Below, in pieces: positions 49,420 to 61,224 of a stretch of 64,000 bases of DNA. The translations under genes were made by a program, and so were the position numbers. How positions within the stretch are numbered: the stretch's first letter is position 1; every line of letters begins with the position of its first letter. The DNA is from Bagarius yarrelli (lineage: Eukaryota > Chordata > Actinopteri > Siluriformes > Sisoridae): the NCBI GenBank assembly GCA_005784505.1, contig VCAZ01000049.1, forward strand, positions 1,231,001 to 1,295,000, given 5' to 3'. The notes under the pieces were generated by a model, which made no database searches, was not told the DNA's origin, and worked only from the letters and a program-made list of their open reading frames with translations.

Positions 49420-51930
49420 AACTTTTTGAGTAATGAGCCTAAAAGACTAAAGGCTTGGAGATGAATCTATTCTTGCATGGGTTAATCTGGGGCCAGGATG
49501 AGGTGTTGATTGGCCCGGTCCGCTCAAAGCTTTGTCTGGTCACGTGACACGCAGCGATGTCATGAGGGCCACAGGTGCTGTGATTAGTCCTGCATGTTCT
49601 AGCACAAATCCACAGATCCAAGGAAATGTACCCTCCAAGACTATCTGCCCCAGGGACACACTGATCCTCTGTATCTTGTATCAGTGAAAATGTGGTATTT
49701 TTTAGTGCTGGTGGAATGTGAGGCAAGAGGATTGGATTAGGGCAAGGCTGAGAAGACAGCTGATGGGAGGAGTTCGCTCACAAACAGTTGGAAAAGCTTT
49801 ACATCATATTCAGTCCTGATAAAACATTTATATGACTTGTTGATTATCAAATAAACTTTTATCACTAGCACACCAAACAAAATCTGTTTAAAAAAAGTCA
49901 CAAGTTTAACAGAAAGTGCATAAGAAAATTAAAACATAGTAAAAGCTTTAAAAAATAAAGCGATAACTCTTTGACAGGGGAGAAGTGAACATTTTTAAAG
50001 CAATATACTGTAAAGACAGTAGCCAAAATGTGCTCATTTCCTCCGCAAATAAAAGTGCTGGAAATCCACCAACTTAAAATATTTTTCTTGTGCAATATGC
50101 AGCATGGGCTTTGGCAAGCCACTGAAATGTGAGATAGAAATCCAAAGCAAACGTTCTGCACTATGGAGGACAAAAGCCCTCTGTTGCTCTCTGGGCCTTT
50201 AATATGCTTGTTTAGCTGTGTCGGGTTTGCAGAGCACAGGCCCACACTCCTCCGTCTGGTTGAGAATATGTAGAAAAGAGAAGAGTCCTCTCAGTCTCCC
50301 GCTATGGGGAAAGAGGGACTGTTTTTTGTTGGCCCGCCTCCCCTCATCAAAAAAGGCGGAAATGTGGAATTGATGACCTCATGCACAGTGTGATAGATTT
50401 ATCTTACCAAAGTGCTTCCATCTCCCCGGGTCTCTCCACCGAATCAGCCGTCTCTCAGAGTGCCTTGTTAGCAACTTTTAAGAGTGATGGTGCCATAACA
50501 TAAAACATCCCAGAAATGATCACAATTTTATTCGCCCTCTATATTTTCTCCGTGACTGACTAAAACCCGATGTTCACATTTCACGGCTTCGGTGTGTTTT
50601 GCCAGACGCTTACACTGTGACATGTTTAAGGAAAATGGTGCACCAGGGTAAATAGTCAAAATGGAGTGAAAATATATTTCAGAGTGCATTACAGCAAGAA
50701 CAAAAGCCTTAGGGATGAGACTGAATGAGGGTCTGTACGCTTTTTTCCTTGATATGGACATGTGAATGTGTGTGTGTATGTCTACAACTTACCTTGAATG
50801 ATTAGTTAATTTCCATCTACTCTACATGTCCAGCAACAACACAGCGTGAGGCTCATTAACGTTGGAATAACATTAAGAATTAGGGTACAGTGGCATAGTG
50901 GGTTTTAGGGAGGCAAAGGAAATGGTGAACAACTGGAAAAGAAAAAAAAAACATGCCACAATGCTTTTTTTCGCTGCCCTTAACCTCATAACGTGAACTA
51001 TGACACTAATATTGTGGAAGTGACCTTATGCTCAAAGTTTCTTTGATCATCATTGTTTTAGTTCGGACTAAAATCCTGTTGATTTTAAAAAGTGACAGAT
51101 TGTTGCCCTGGCCTCTGTAGAGTGCCTCCTTTACACAAAGATAGAGGATATGGGCACTGTGCAGTAGAAAACATCTTCCTATTCCCTCCAGACATTTTTA
51201 AACTGACTGGCCAGTCTATCTTGAGCATGTCTATAAACTGCGGGATGCAGAAAGGTCTGGCGTGAAACCCAAGCTGAGAGCCAGTGCAGCGCTGCTCTAT
51301 AGGGCACTCAGGGGAGAGATCGGCTGGCTAAAGTACTATCACAGCCAAACCTCGCTTTACTGCCTCGACTCGAACACTGCACACAGCCAGACCAGGCCTT
51401 TACTCTGCACATGACATACAGCCGGAATCAGCTTTATGAAATACTCCATAAATATAACACATGCAGCTGTTAAGCATCTACGTGTTATCATCAAAACACA
51501 ACACCACTGAGAATGTGAAATAAGACTAAAACTAAGATCTTTTTTTTACATTCATTATTAGATGTGTTCGTCCACATGGGCCTCAGTGACGAAGCAGGGA
51601 TTCAAGATTAACTGATGAAGTGTATAAATTAGTTCGGTCACTTTAGACTGCATAAAGAGGTGAAAATCTGTCTAGCACAGTTTGGTGATTTTCCTCAGTA
51701 TTACACCTACTGAACCTGCCAGAAAATCCACATATTCAATCAGCTAACTGTTTTGTACTGGAGAAATGTCAATAAATCCCATAATACCGTTACGATACCT
51801 CTTAAACCTCAGCACGCATAGAATAGTGGCAAAAATCATAAGCAATACAAACAAAATTTCATCATGTATTCATATTTTTTCAGCAACCTTTTTATTCTTG
51901 TCATAGAGGCTGTGGAGTCACATCACTGAA
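49420..51930. other. Unique non-coding sequence
   Basis: Frames at 49439-49726 and 49898-50245 on the minus strand have no motif. 50270-50470 is balanced in composition and could be a conserved element. No gene, RNA or mobile element called. Confidence 0.38.
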
Positions 51931-51939
51931 TTAATGCAC

Positions 51940-52543
51940 AGGCATTTTAGGCAAATGCCTAATGCATTCAGGGGTGGCCCAAGTACTACGAGGAATAAAT
52001 ATATATTTTACAATTATTATTATTATTATTATTATTTAAATGTTATTCTAAAACACCACAAGACAATTGGTATATTAATAAAATCTAAATAATAACATAT
52101 GTTCTTCAGTAAGTATAAGATGAATATTAACATATTGTAAAATATGCACTTTAGTCTGTTTAAGCTACTATTTATTAAGCATCATTTTCTATGAATATTA
52201 TCACAATACCAGTTTAGCAGGTTAATTTTAGGAAAACTGTATTTTTCTGATCTAAAGCGAATGAAAAAATACATTTGCTTTTCACTGACTGCCAGAGAGA
52301 ACGCTTTAACTGTTGGATTATGAGGGCATCATCGGCAAGTTATTTACATTATTTTTTATGGCCGTTTTAGAATAAATATTACATTATTACACTGTCTCTA
52401 ACAAATGCAGCAGGTCCTAAATGATAAAACAAAAAAAAAAATAAAAATAAAATAAATAAACAACAACAAAAAAAATCTAAATATATCTTTTTTTACAGGG
52501 GGGGGGGGGGTGTCACAAAAAAAAGGTAAATCTGGCCCTGGGT
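51940..52543. mobile_element. Possible non-autonomous DNA transposon
   Basis: Left ttaggcaaatgcctaatgc and caggggtggcccaag, right ggtaaatctggccctgg, resemble the ends of a hAT-like fish repeat. The interior is AT-rich with (ATT)n at 52015-52036, an A-rich tract, and 13 consecutive G at 52498-52510. No target duplication was found, so the call is weak. Confidence 0.3.
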
Positions 52544-52549
52544 GTAGGT

Positions 52550-54250
52550 CAGGAATACACCCTGGATATAATACCAATTGCAGGACACCATGCATGCACA
52601 CACACACACACACATTTATACACTAAAGACCCACGGGTAATTTAGCATGGGTATGTACAGCAACCTGCATGTTTTTACACTACGGAAGGAAATCAGGCGA
52701 TAAAACAGAACTCCACACAGCGTAGACTAAGCACTGGATACAACTGGACCATCCCAGAACTAATATTTACTGTGCAGAATTCATTTTTTTTAATATTTTA
52801 ACCAGATCTTATTGTGTCGTGATTGCCATAAAACTGACAGCAAATCTAACTGTATGTAAACCCTAGATTTTACTATAATGACTGTAAAGACACTAGCTTA
52901 GTGTGTCATTTTTCTATTAAATTACAGATGGAATGGTTTATTTTAAATATTTTTTAATATCTAAGATATATTTCTAATATAAAAACTGCTGATCCAAATA
53001 ATAGGTAAAAACATTCTCATATAAGATCTTGTATATTATCATTAGGGCGAAATATACCGTTTATTTTATAGATCTTTAAAGAGAGTCCATTTTGATTATA
53101 TGTCATAACTGATAAAAATGTTATATATATTTAGTTACTTCCATGACTAGAAGAATGTATGTATGCACGCATTAATGTAATCAGTGTGAGAACTGGTTTT
53201 CCATCACACACATACACAGGTATAAACTGGAAGCCAGCCAAACTGTTGCACTGCTTCAATGAAGGTATAGCCCCAGGGCAAGCTAAACATGATATCCCCG
53301 TATCAAGCCCAGGAGAGCCAAATGAAGGCCAGGCAGCCCCGGGACTCATCCAGACCCGGAGCTGAGGTTAATGTTGGGCCTCACCTTCTGTGGCTTCTCA
53401 TATCCCGTTCCCTTTTCTTGTGTGTAGGCATGCACAAGCATGCAGTTCTTAGCACATACTGTGGCCTTGCCAGAAGCTGTGTTTTACCTGTCACATTGCT
53501 CCATTCCTCTTACTTTATTTGCCCGGGATGTGAGGATTCCCTCTTTTTCAATACTGATGCTGGTGGGGGATCTGTGATGCGCTTCACTCTCCCTGCTAAT
53601 TTCTTCCAGTCCTGGAGTGAGCCTGATACCGGTCCTGAGACGTGACCCAGGGCCTCAGCTTTTTCCTGGACTGCCATTAATCTCTCTGCCTGAGCCCGGC
53701 TCAGTGCGATCACCACATGGCGGTACAGAGAAGCCCTGCTCAGTGCCACAGGGGCCTGGCTCTTTCCCATTAGCCTCTGAAAAAAACAGCTAAACTAAAG
53801 ACTGCTGGAAAATTGGACTACCTTAATGCTTTAATGCGCCTTGTAGAATTCTGTTGCTTGGCTGTCTGGCAGCAATGGATAACTAAAACAGCGCGCTGAT
53901 GCATCACATGCAACGTAATACAAACTAAACAGCTTTTTACATTCACCGCTTATAGCCTCCACAGGAGTCACTCCTCGGCTATGTGGCTCCACAAGGGGTT
54001 CATCTGATACCTATTTTAGTTCACTGTCATCAATCTGATGTTCATGTTGTTAAATATATTTATGCTCTTGTCATACAATGCTAGAATGTAATGCGTATGC
54101 TGTAGTAACGACATGAACAGGAATTTTAGGCGAGCGAGAGAGGGATCAGATTCCACAACTGCTGATTGCTGTGTCTGGTGGATCCCATCATGTAAAAACT
54201 ATTCTATTATTATAGCTATTATAATATTATAAAACTACCATTATCTGTAA
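52550..54250. other. Unique non-coding sequence with one unexplained minus-strand frame
   Basis: (CA)n at 52597-52613. 53159-53770 is GC-richer than its surroundings. The minus frame 53510-53770 (86 codons) includes ALSRAQAERLMAVQEKAEAL, a helix-like stretch, but has no recognised family or supported splice sites. No gene called. Confidence 0.35.
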
Positions 54251-54282
54251 CTACATACATAGTATAGAACCATGGGGATCAA

Positions 54283-54900
54283 TTGAGTGAGTGAGTGAGT
54301 GAGTGAGTGAGTGAAGGCATGAGTGAAAGAATGAGTGAGGGATTAAGGGAGGAAATAAGAGAGTGAATGAGAAAGTGATCAAGATAGACAGTGGATTAGT
54401 GAGTGAGCGAATAAATGAGCGAGTGAATGAGAGTGTGACTGGGGAATTGGAGATTGAATAAAAAAAGTAAATTAGTAAGTAATTAATAGAGGGAATAAAA
54501 ATAAGAAAGTGAGTGATTAATGGAGTGTACAAGAGAGTGAGTGATTGAGCTAGTGAATGAGTGTGAGTGGGTGAGTTGGAGAGTGAATCAGAAAGTGAAT
54601 TAGTAAATAAGAAAGACAATAAATACGGGAGTGTACAAAAATGTGAATTAATGAGGGAGTGAATGATTAAGGGAGTAAATTAGAGAGTGAATGATTGAGA
54701 GAGTGAATGAGAGAGTGAGTAAATAATTAAAAGAGTAAACGAGAAAGTGAATTAGTGAGTGAATGATTGAAAGAGTGAATAAGAAAGTGAATAAGTAAGT
54801 GATTGAGAGAGTGAATAAAAGAATGAGTAAATAATTAAAAGAGTAAATGAAAAAGTGAATTAGTGAGTGAAGGACTGAGAAAGTGATTTAGGAAGTGATT
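54283..54900. repeat. GAGT/GAAT tetranucleotide satellite with a 108-bp higher-order period
   Basis: Opens with seven or more perfect GAGT units, then diverged GAGT, GAAT, GATT and AAGT units over 600 bases. The word aaataattaaaagagtaaa recurs at 54721 and 54829, exactly 108 bases (27 tetramers) apart, and its flanks match for most of the period. The 122-codon minus frame through it, rich in Ser-Leu-Thr, is a by-product. Confidence 0.92.
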
Positions 54901-54904
54901 CTTT

Positions 54905-55300
54905 AAAAGGGGTAGAAGTTGAGACTACTGCACTGCCAGGGTAAAGAACATGCCGTGGAGCAGACACATGTGCATGCCAGTATGGGTTCTGCAGTTACTG
55001 ATAACCACGAGTTCGGTTCTGCGGTGAGAGTTTTCCTTTTAAGATTCATCTAAGCACAGAAGAAAAGTCTGTATTCTGTCTTCCTTCGTCATCGTGGATC
55101 TGTGGGACAGATGATGTGGATTTTCTGCCTCTGGGTGAGGGTGTGCGGGTTGTTTTTGAAGACCGGCAGAACGTGACGTACACCGAGAGCGACACGAATG
55201 CAGTGTGGGATTGTAAATGTCAATGTTCTGAGGAGTTCATCGGCAGCAAAGTCTTTGTGCCCTTTTTTTTTGTTTATTAAATTACAGTTCACTTAGGGGT
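54905..55300. other. Unique non-coding sequence
   Basis: Nothing recognised apart from a T-run at 55262-55271. Confidence 0.35.
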
Positions 55301-55308
55301 CATTTAGA

Positions 55309-55705
55309 TCAGGGGTCCTCAAACCTTTTAGAGGCGCAGGCTCTTTAACTGCCAAATAAATTTCACAGACCCCTTCAGCACAGATTCATTTTATGAACAT
55401 AATCCAACTATATAAATATTAGAGTCATTATTCAAACATGTAGACAAATATTCAGGCTATTTATTGAAACCATAGAGCTGCTTTGTTTTATGATTAAACT
55501 TTTCAACAAAAGATCACATTAGGACCAAGTCTACATTATTTATATTCCTACTTGCTTTTGACTTATTGAGGTCCGGATTAAACCCATGCAGTACAAGTGA
55601 TTAGTCATATAGTCTAATAACTGTAACATCTCAATATAAATGAAAATAACTTGTGATTTCCTGTTACAAAATATTTATCCACAGACTCCTGGCTATGCTT
55701 CACAG
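55309..55705. mobile_element. Probable hAT-type MITE, decayed
   Basis: The left end caggggtcctcaaacc is a classic hAT-like terminus. Sub-terminal cacagaccccttcagc (55361) and cacagactcctggc (55680) are similar 'cagaccc' blocks towards the two ends. The right terminus and target duplication are not readable. No coding capacity. Confidence 0.42.
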
Positions 55706-55709
55706 CCTC

Positions 55710-57030
55710 TATATTAAGACGCGCTTAACTTAATTAAATAGGAAAAACTGGTCTTGTTATTATAGAAAAATATATTTTACATAGATGTTTTTTTAAAACA
55801 GCGTCCATTGTGATTATATGACATAGCTGATTAAATAAGCCAACAAAGGTAACAGACTAAATAAATTTTAACGGCATTCGGCTGCTAGTTCACGAGGGAA
55901 AATTTTATTTTTACAGCTTTTTTGGAAATCTGTAAATCTGGGCAGTGTGTTCAAACTCTCAATTCAATCAGGTTTTTTAGTTTGTTGATTTGAAACTATA
56001 GATGACTGCAGTGTATTTTTCCTTTTTTTAAAGAAAAAAGCCAGAAAAGTCTATGGTCAATTAAGCCGTTTAGCAGAAAAACAGCAAATAAATCACTTTA
56101 TCAATCGATGTTCTCAATAATTAAATGCTGGGCAATAGATTTTCTGTTTGGAGGCTGTCGATATGAATGAAATTTATAACTTTAGCCAAACGGGAAGTCA
56201 ATTTTTACTGCAATTCAATTTTCAACTGGAACACGTATAATGTGAATATGGCCATAAGCGGAATATTAGAGGCTGATTTTTTTTTTTTCCCCTAGCCGGT
56301 CGGATCAATAAATTAAGGTAAAAGCAGTGGAGCTCTGGCAGACACACGCGTGGAATAAGCCTGGCTGTGTTTATAGAGGTTATCCTTTTAGAAAATCAAT
56401 ACACAGTGCTGTAATGTGATTGTGTGTATATTATTTCACAATTTACAGGTGAAGTCATTGTATAAGATACATGTTTGTGTCAGTCTCACATCCACTTTAA
56501 AGATTCCTTTAGGACGACGTGTCCCACTGGATAGGAAGAATACAATCACACTCATCTAAATTTCCAGCTTTAAGCTATTTACACATCTTACATATATAAT
56601 AAAAAAAATGCGCACATGATGACTGAGGTCTAAACTGTCTTGGAAAGAAGATTATCCTGCCGTAGGCTGTGATGAGTTGGAAGAGCTAGTCAACTGCATG
56701 TGATGACAGAGGGCTGGATATATGCAAGTACTTGAGCTAAAGCAAATAATCTGAACAAACAAAAATATGCAATGAAGTTGTCAGAGTGGGGATCCAGACG
56801 TGGCTCCATGTAAATCACTGAGTTATCATAATATTACACCTCTTCAAACAGACTTCCCTAGAGAAGCAAAGGAAGAGGGAGAGAATGTGAGAGAAACTGC
56901 AATACCCTGCTGTGTAAATCACAGCCACATTAGCAATCGCACTACTTCTGCTGTCCAACTAGAAGACATCAGAATGATGAGTTCTAGCACGACTAGCTGG
57001 CATAGACCACATTCACTCTCCATTTTTACT
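55710..57030. other. Unique AT-rich sequence
   Basis: No gene, repeat or RNA recognised. The 123-codon plus frame at 56800-57171 lacks any family motif and overlaps the minus-strand frame described next. Confidence 0.35.
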
Positions 57031-57032
57031 GC

Positions 57033-57290
57033 TCAAGTGCAAGAGCAAACAATGTTCGGTTCTGTCAGGGAAGAGTTAATCAGCCAAAGGTCTGTTTCTG
57101 GGACTCGGTTTTCAATCCTTCCAGACACTTCATTGGTACAGCAGACTAGCAGGAGAAGAAAGAGCTGTTGATGGAATGCAGCCATTTCGGTGACCTTGTG
57201 GCTCTCCCTCAGAGGAAGGCCGGAGACAGGTAGATATATGGCCAGTTTGTTATTGTGAATTCCAGATCCTGCGATTATCTCGGACTCCAC
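57033..57290 (-). CDS. Possible signal-peptide-bearing reading frame, hypothetical
   Basis: 85 codons in total. An internal ATG near 57183 is preceded by purines at -3 and followed by G, a reasonable vertebrate start context. From it the protein begins MAAFHQQLFLLLLVCCTNEV: a short polar start, a hydrophobic core of Leu and Val, then a small-residue region (VSG) that could be a signal-peptidase site. A mature part of about 35 residues follows, with one potential N-glycosylation site (NSS). No homologue recognised. No strong donor site was seen downstream and no promoter was identified, so it may be chance. If real, it would be the first exon of a secreted or membrane protein transcribed leftward. 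Confidence 0.2.
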   Translation of the reverse strand: MESEIIAGSGIHNNKLAIYLPVSGLPLRESHKVTEMAAFHQQLFLLLLVCCTNEVSGRIENRVPETDLWLINSSLTEPNIVCSCT

Positions 57291-57439
57291 TTCTGGAGTT
57301 TTTTAATCTCGGATTCCTCAGTTGGTTCACCCTGCTGCTGCCTTGCCCTCACCTTTCTCTGACCTATAGCTTTTTTTCAGCATCTAGCAGGAAAAAAAGG
57401 CAAAAGAAAAAAAAAGTACACCTTACAGATTCCAGGGCC

Positions 57440-57740
57440 AGGCTCAAGTTTCATTTTAATGTCCGTTTACATGTGGGCTGGTTGGTGGGGGAGAACGAGC
57501 AGAAGGCGGGGGGAGTCCGCTTTTGCAGCCATTAGTTTTACAGATGAGTGCTGATGTCACAGACTCGGCCGTCGGAGGTTAGCTGACATGAAGCAGCAGC
57601 GTAGACGGTGCCAGGGAATTTATTTTCCCTGTTGACTACGCATCAAAACTTCTAACCCTCACAGAGTGTGATAGACAAGACAAACACACTCATCAGCAGC
57701 CGAGCTAAAATCTGGCCTGCAGTGAGACAATAAGGAAATC
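57440..57740. promoter_or_regulatory. Candidate conserved non-coding element
   Basis: GC-richer, homopolymer-poor block with gcagccattagttttac (57526) and ctgatgtcacagac (57551). It lies just upstream, in minus-strand terms, of the signal-peptide-like frame. Regulatory role is a guess from texture. Confidence 0.28.
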
Positions 57741-57744
57741 AATG

Positions 57745-58775
57745 TAATAAGATGCTGGGTTAGTGTATGCTTGGATTAGGTAGTTACAAACTTCTCTATA
57801 GTTTTCGTTTGCACTTCGCCTGTGCTTAAGAATCAAAACTTCAAAAACCGGCAAAACAACAGGCTACTTTCACAGCAAGCCGTAGACGAGTATAAGGAAA
57901 AATGAGTTATAAAAACGGACACAGCTGGCAAGATGCAAAAACAATAGGCCAGCTGTTTCTTTTTTAGTGTAATGGTCTTCAGACCCAGCTAGACCCGATG
58001 AGCTCAGGAGAGTTAGTACTCTTGTAAAACTACAGGCAAGATTAAAAAGAAAAAAAACATTACTATAAAGGAGGAAGACTCGTACCTGTTTCTACAGTAA
58101 TCCTGGAAAGGAAAGAAAAACTAGTTACAGGATATAATTTGGACATTTCCCATTAACAATAGTCTAAACTTGCATTTTTACATGTATCTCAACTTTAACA
58201 CTTAAAAAAAGTGATATCAAAAACAAGAAAAATGGAAAAGAGTAAAAACGTTCCATCTGATTTTAAACTCCTCTGATCAGGATTATGATTGCTTCACTAT
58301 ATTGCAAACAGTTATCCTATTACTCCATCAATGCTTGATGTTCACTGTGTGTTTACAACTAGTAAGGTTTTAGAAAGATTCAGACAAGCTGACTTCTTTC
58401 GTCCTGCTGTGTTTGATACACGGGCATCTTACAACACGATCTTTACAGATCATATTATTTCTGACTTTATATAACTTTATTAAAGTTGTTTGTTTGTTAA
58501 AGGTCGAAATTTTGCATCAGGATCTGATGGTTGTTTTTCAGACTCCCACAGAAAAATTACACAGTGTGTGTAATTGCTAAGCAGCGTTTAGGCATCTGGA
58601 AACATATATTTTTAATAATAATAAATGCACTCTAGTTTTAATAAACTACGTAATAATCATTAAATTAAGTTTCGATAAGTGTGAGAATGTAAACCAGTTA
58701 CATGCAAAAATCTCACAAAAGTGTTGGCACTGACAGAAAGAGCTATATTATTACATGTAGAAAATTGAAACATTC
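57745..58775. other. Unique AT-rich sequence
   Basis: Nothing recognised on either strand. Confidence 0.35.
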
Positions 58776-58779
58776 ATGC

Positions 58780-59125
58780 TATATGTCTGTTGCTAGGCAG
58801 CAACATTGTGGGTTTGATTCTTAGTTCAATGCACGCATTTAGAAATAAGTTGTCAAATCATGTTGGATGTACAAAAACTAATTGTTTTAACATCACTCAA
58901 TTCCATCACATGGAACCGACAAATGCATTTAAATTTAGCACATTTAACAAGCCTCTCATTTTCATAGTGGGAGTTTCTGTGCATGGTCTTCTCACCTCCG
59001 AATGGGTTTTCTCCAAGGTTTCTGATTTCTTCCCCGAAACATTCCCGTTAATGGACTTTTTCTGCTCTTTAAGATGCTCCATATGCTTGTTCATGGGCAA
59101 CTCCAATACAAAATAAGAGTGTAAA
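58780..59125 (+). repeat. Possible decayed copy of the fish-type short interspersed repeat
   Basis: gttgctaggcagcaac and gtgggtttgattcttag (B-box-like) at the left, then gggagtttctgtgcatgg and gaatgggttttctcc in the order seen in the copy at 36279-36614. Strongly diverged; the tail cannot be matched. Confidence 0.33.
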
Positions 59126-59285
59126 ATGTAAAATGTGTTTACAAAAAAAACAAAAAAAACACTTAAAAACACGTCCTACAGAACTGAGCTTGGGTATTTC
59201 CTGTTTTCCCATAATGCATAGCTGTTCTGTTCTGTAACTAAGTCATCTAAACAAAGTGAGATACAGATCATAATGAAAGCTAACA

Positions 59286-59335
59286 GTGTCCTAACTTTAT
59301 AGTAAATGAAGTGTCCTAACTTTATAGTAAATGAA
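59286..59335. repeat. Exact 25-bp tandem duplication
   Basis: A 25-base unit beginning gtgtcctaac and ending gtaaatgaa is present twice, at 59286-59310 and 59311-59335, without a mismatch. The second copy abuts the SINE head at 59336. Confidence 0.97.
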
Positions 59336-59505
59336 GACTTGGTAGCTTAGTGGTTAAGGTGTTGGACCACTAATTGGAAGATCAGGGTTTGATTCTTAGC
59401 ACCACCAAGCTTTTTGGCCACTGAGGAAGGCCCTAAACCCTCAGTTACTCAGTTGTATAAAAGAGATAAATGTAAGTTGCTCTGAATAAGGGCGTAGTGC
59501 AATAC
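59336..59505 (+). repeat. tRNA-derived SINE
   Basis: The best head in the window: A-box region tggtagcttagtggttaagg, then ggaccactaattggaagatc and a B box gggtttgattc with one change from consensus. It continues through gcaccaccaag, cactgaggaaggccc, gttactcagttgt and gttgctctgaataagg. The tgtaaatg tail is missing. Confidence 0.87.
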
Positions 59506-59509
59506 TAGA

Positions 59510-60105
59510 CTTGCCACCATAAAATAATTAACTTGTTGGTTAAAAATGTCCATTTTTTATTCCAGTGGATTAAAGGAACCCCAGCGTACCGGTGAAAAGA
59601 GTTAAGGTTTGTTGCTGTAGGGATGATGAGGAACTGTGGAACATGTAAGCTAGCTGTCTACAGTCTCTATCTGCAGGGCCAAGACTGTAAGCAAGGCTCG
59701 CAGCACACTTCACTAACCGCACGTCTCCACATCATCCCTTTGAAAGTTAGTCAGTGTGACAGCGTCACCAGGGTTTCTGACGGCGTCTGTCAACCAAAAA
59801 AATCACGCCTGCTTCTGTTGCCGTCAGCTCTTATCACTGCTTATTCCTTAAGTTTGTGCTTGCAAATAGTCTGCCAAATATTCCCACCATCCTCCCACAT
59901 CCGGGAGAGAATATAAAAGTGTGAAATAATCTCTTTCTCTGGGTTTTATCAAGGAGTCATCCTTCATCCCAGTGCTCAAACGTTCAGGATTTTCATCAGT
60001 CACTCAAGAGGAAAAAAATACGTAGAAAAAGAAGAAGAAGCACATTAATGTTTTGGAATATGAACCAGCATGACAACCTTGGTGCTCTGATTCTTTTAAT
60101 ATCTC
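59510..60105. other. Unique non-coding sequence
   Basis: The 97-codon plus frame at 59623-59916 has no motif. Nothing else seen. Confidence 0.35.
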
Positions 60106-60109
60106 AAAG

Positions 60110-60500
60110 AATTATTTCATTTCACCTCAGGTTAAATGGTACTGTCAGAACATGACTGCATGTGAATTTGCTGCATGCTGGAAACAATGATGAGGGGATG
60201 CGGGGGAGGCGTACATGTGTGCTTTAATTGCATTACAAGACAAACATTTAGGAGCATAATACAAAATAGCGGAGGCACAATTTTACACAGCGCGGACGCA
60301 TAAAAACACAGTGCCTCAGATCAATTTTGGCATATCCATCACAATGCCCTATCAGCGAGGTGCAGAGTAACCTGATTTAGGGCTGATTAATTGGATTTGT
60401 AGGTGGGACACAGAGGGGTGGAGGGGCTTCCAGACAAAAACAAAAGCCGGAGATTAATCGCTCGCCCGCGTTATAACGCTGCTAAGAAAAGCCGGACTTG
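60110..60500. promoter_or_regulatory. Candidate conserved non-coding element
   Basis: Homopolymer-poor block with ggctgattaattggattt (60381-60398), which joins a TAATTG core to a GGATT word, and a palindromic gattaatc (60452-60459). Homeodomain-type words are dense. The call is texture-based. Confidence 0.35.
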
Positions 60501-60898
60501 AAACAGTTCTTTGACAAAGAAACAACTGCAAAATTTTGCGCATAACTTGCTGCCACCGGCGATGCTTTCCTTCCAACCCAGCTTGTCAGGTGTAATCATT
60601 TTGTTCAGCTTAATGTTTTATGCAAATGCACTCGGGGGTAAGGTTAGGGTGCTGCCGGGGTGGAGGATTTGTTGTTTAGTGTGTGTTGGGATTTTATTTT
60701 TTTTCAAGCGCTTACAAAATATTTGCACTTTTCTAAACGTTGCCCTGATTAATTCCTGCAAGCATTTTTGTCTTTGCTGCGTGTCTGTGTGTCTCGGGTG
60801 GGGATCACAGAGTGTGTGGCACATCACAAAACCGCCAGCAGCGTAGCTTCCCAAAACCCACTGGAAACAAGAGGAACGTACAGGACTACAGCATTCCT

Positions 60899-60936
60899 AC
60901 ACACACACACACATACACACACACACACACACACAC
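60899..60936. repeat. (CA)n microsatellite
   Basis: CA run with one TA interruption. Confidence 0.95.
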
Positions 60937-61049
60937 GTTTTATGATACACACCTTACATATTAAACCTCAGCCTTTATTGTACTGTCTCTCTGCTTTAGT
61001 CAGCTCTCAACAAATGTGTGTAATAATTAATATGATAACAGGACATGGG

Positions 61050-61220
61050 GAAGTAATAGAACAGTGGTTAAGGTGTTGGACTGCTAATTAAAAGATTAGG
61101 GTTCAATTCCCAGCATCACCAGGTTACCATTGCTGGGCCCCTGAGAAAGGCCCCAATTGCTTAGTTGAATAAAAGAGATAAACGTAATGCAAATGCTGTA
61201 AATGTAAATGTGAATGTAAT
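61050..61220 (+). repeat. tRNA-derived SINE
   Basis: Head gaacagtggttaaggtgttgg, then gactgctaatt, a B box gggttcaattccc, agcatcaccagg, ttgctgggcccctgag and ccaattgcttagttg, ending gctgtaaatgtaaatg. The ctctggataagg block is deleted. Confidence 0.85.
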
Positions 61221-61224
61221 ATAT

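Noticed and set aside
54251..54619. 122-codon Ser/Leu/Thr frame on the minus strand
   Set aside because: By-product of the tetranucleotide satellite.
54283..54900. CRISPR-like regularly spaced repeats
   Set aside because: Units are tetramers without unique spacers, and the rest of the window is clearly vertebrate-type DNA.
56800..57171. 123-codon plus-strand frame
   Set aside because: No recognisable family, and it overlaps a better-looking frame on the other strand.
59336..59400. tRNA-like head with a near-consensus A box
   Set aside because: Same SINE family; the cloverleaf cannot be completed.
60511..61091. Overlapping frames of 111 and 107 codons
   Set aside because: One runs through the (CA)n tract as a His-Thr repeat and into a SINE. 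The other has a leader-like start but no supporting context.
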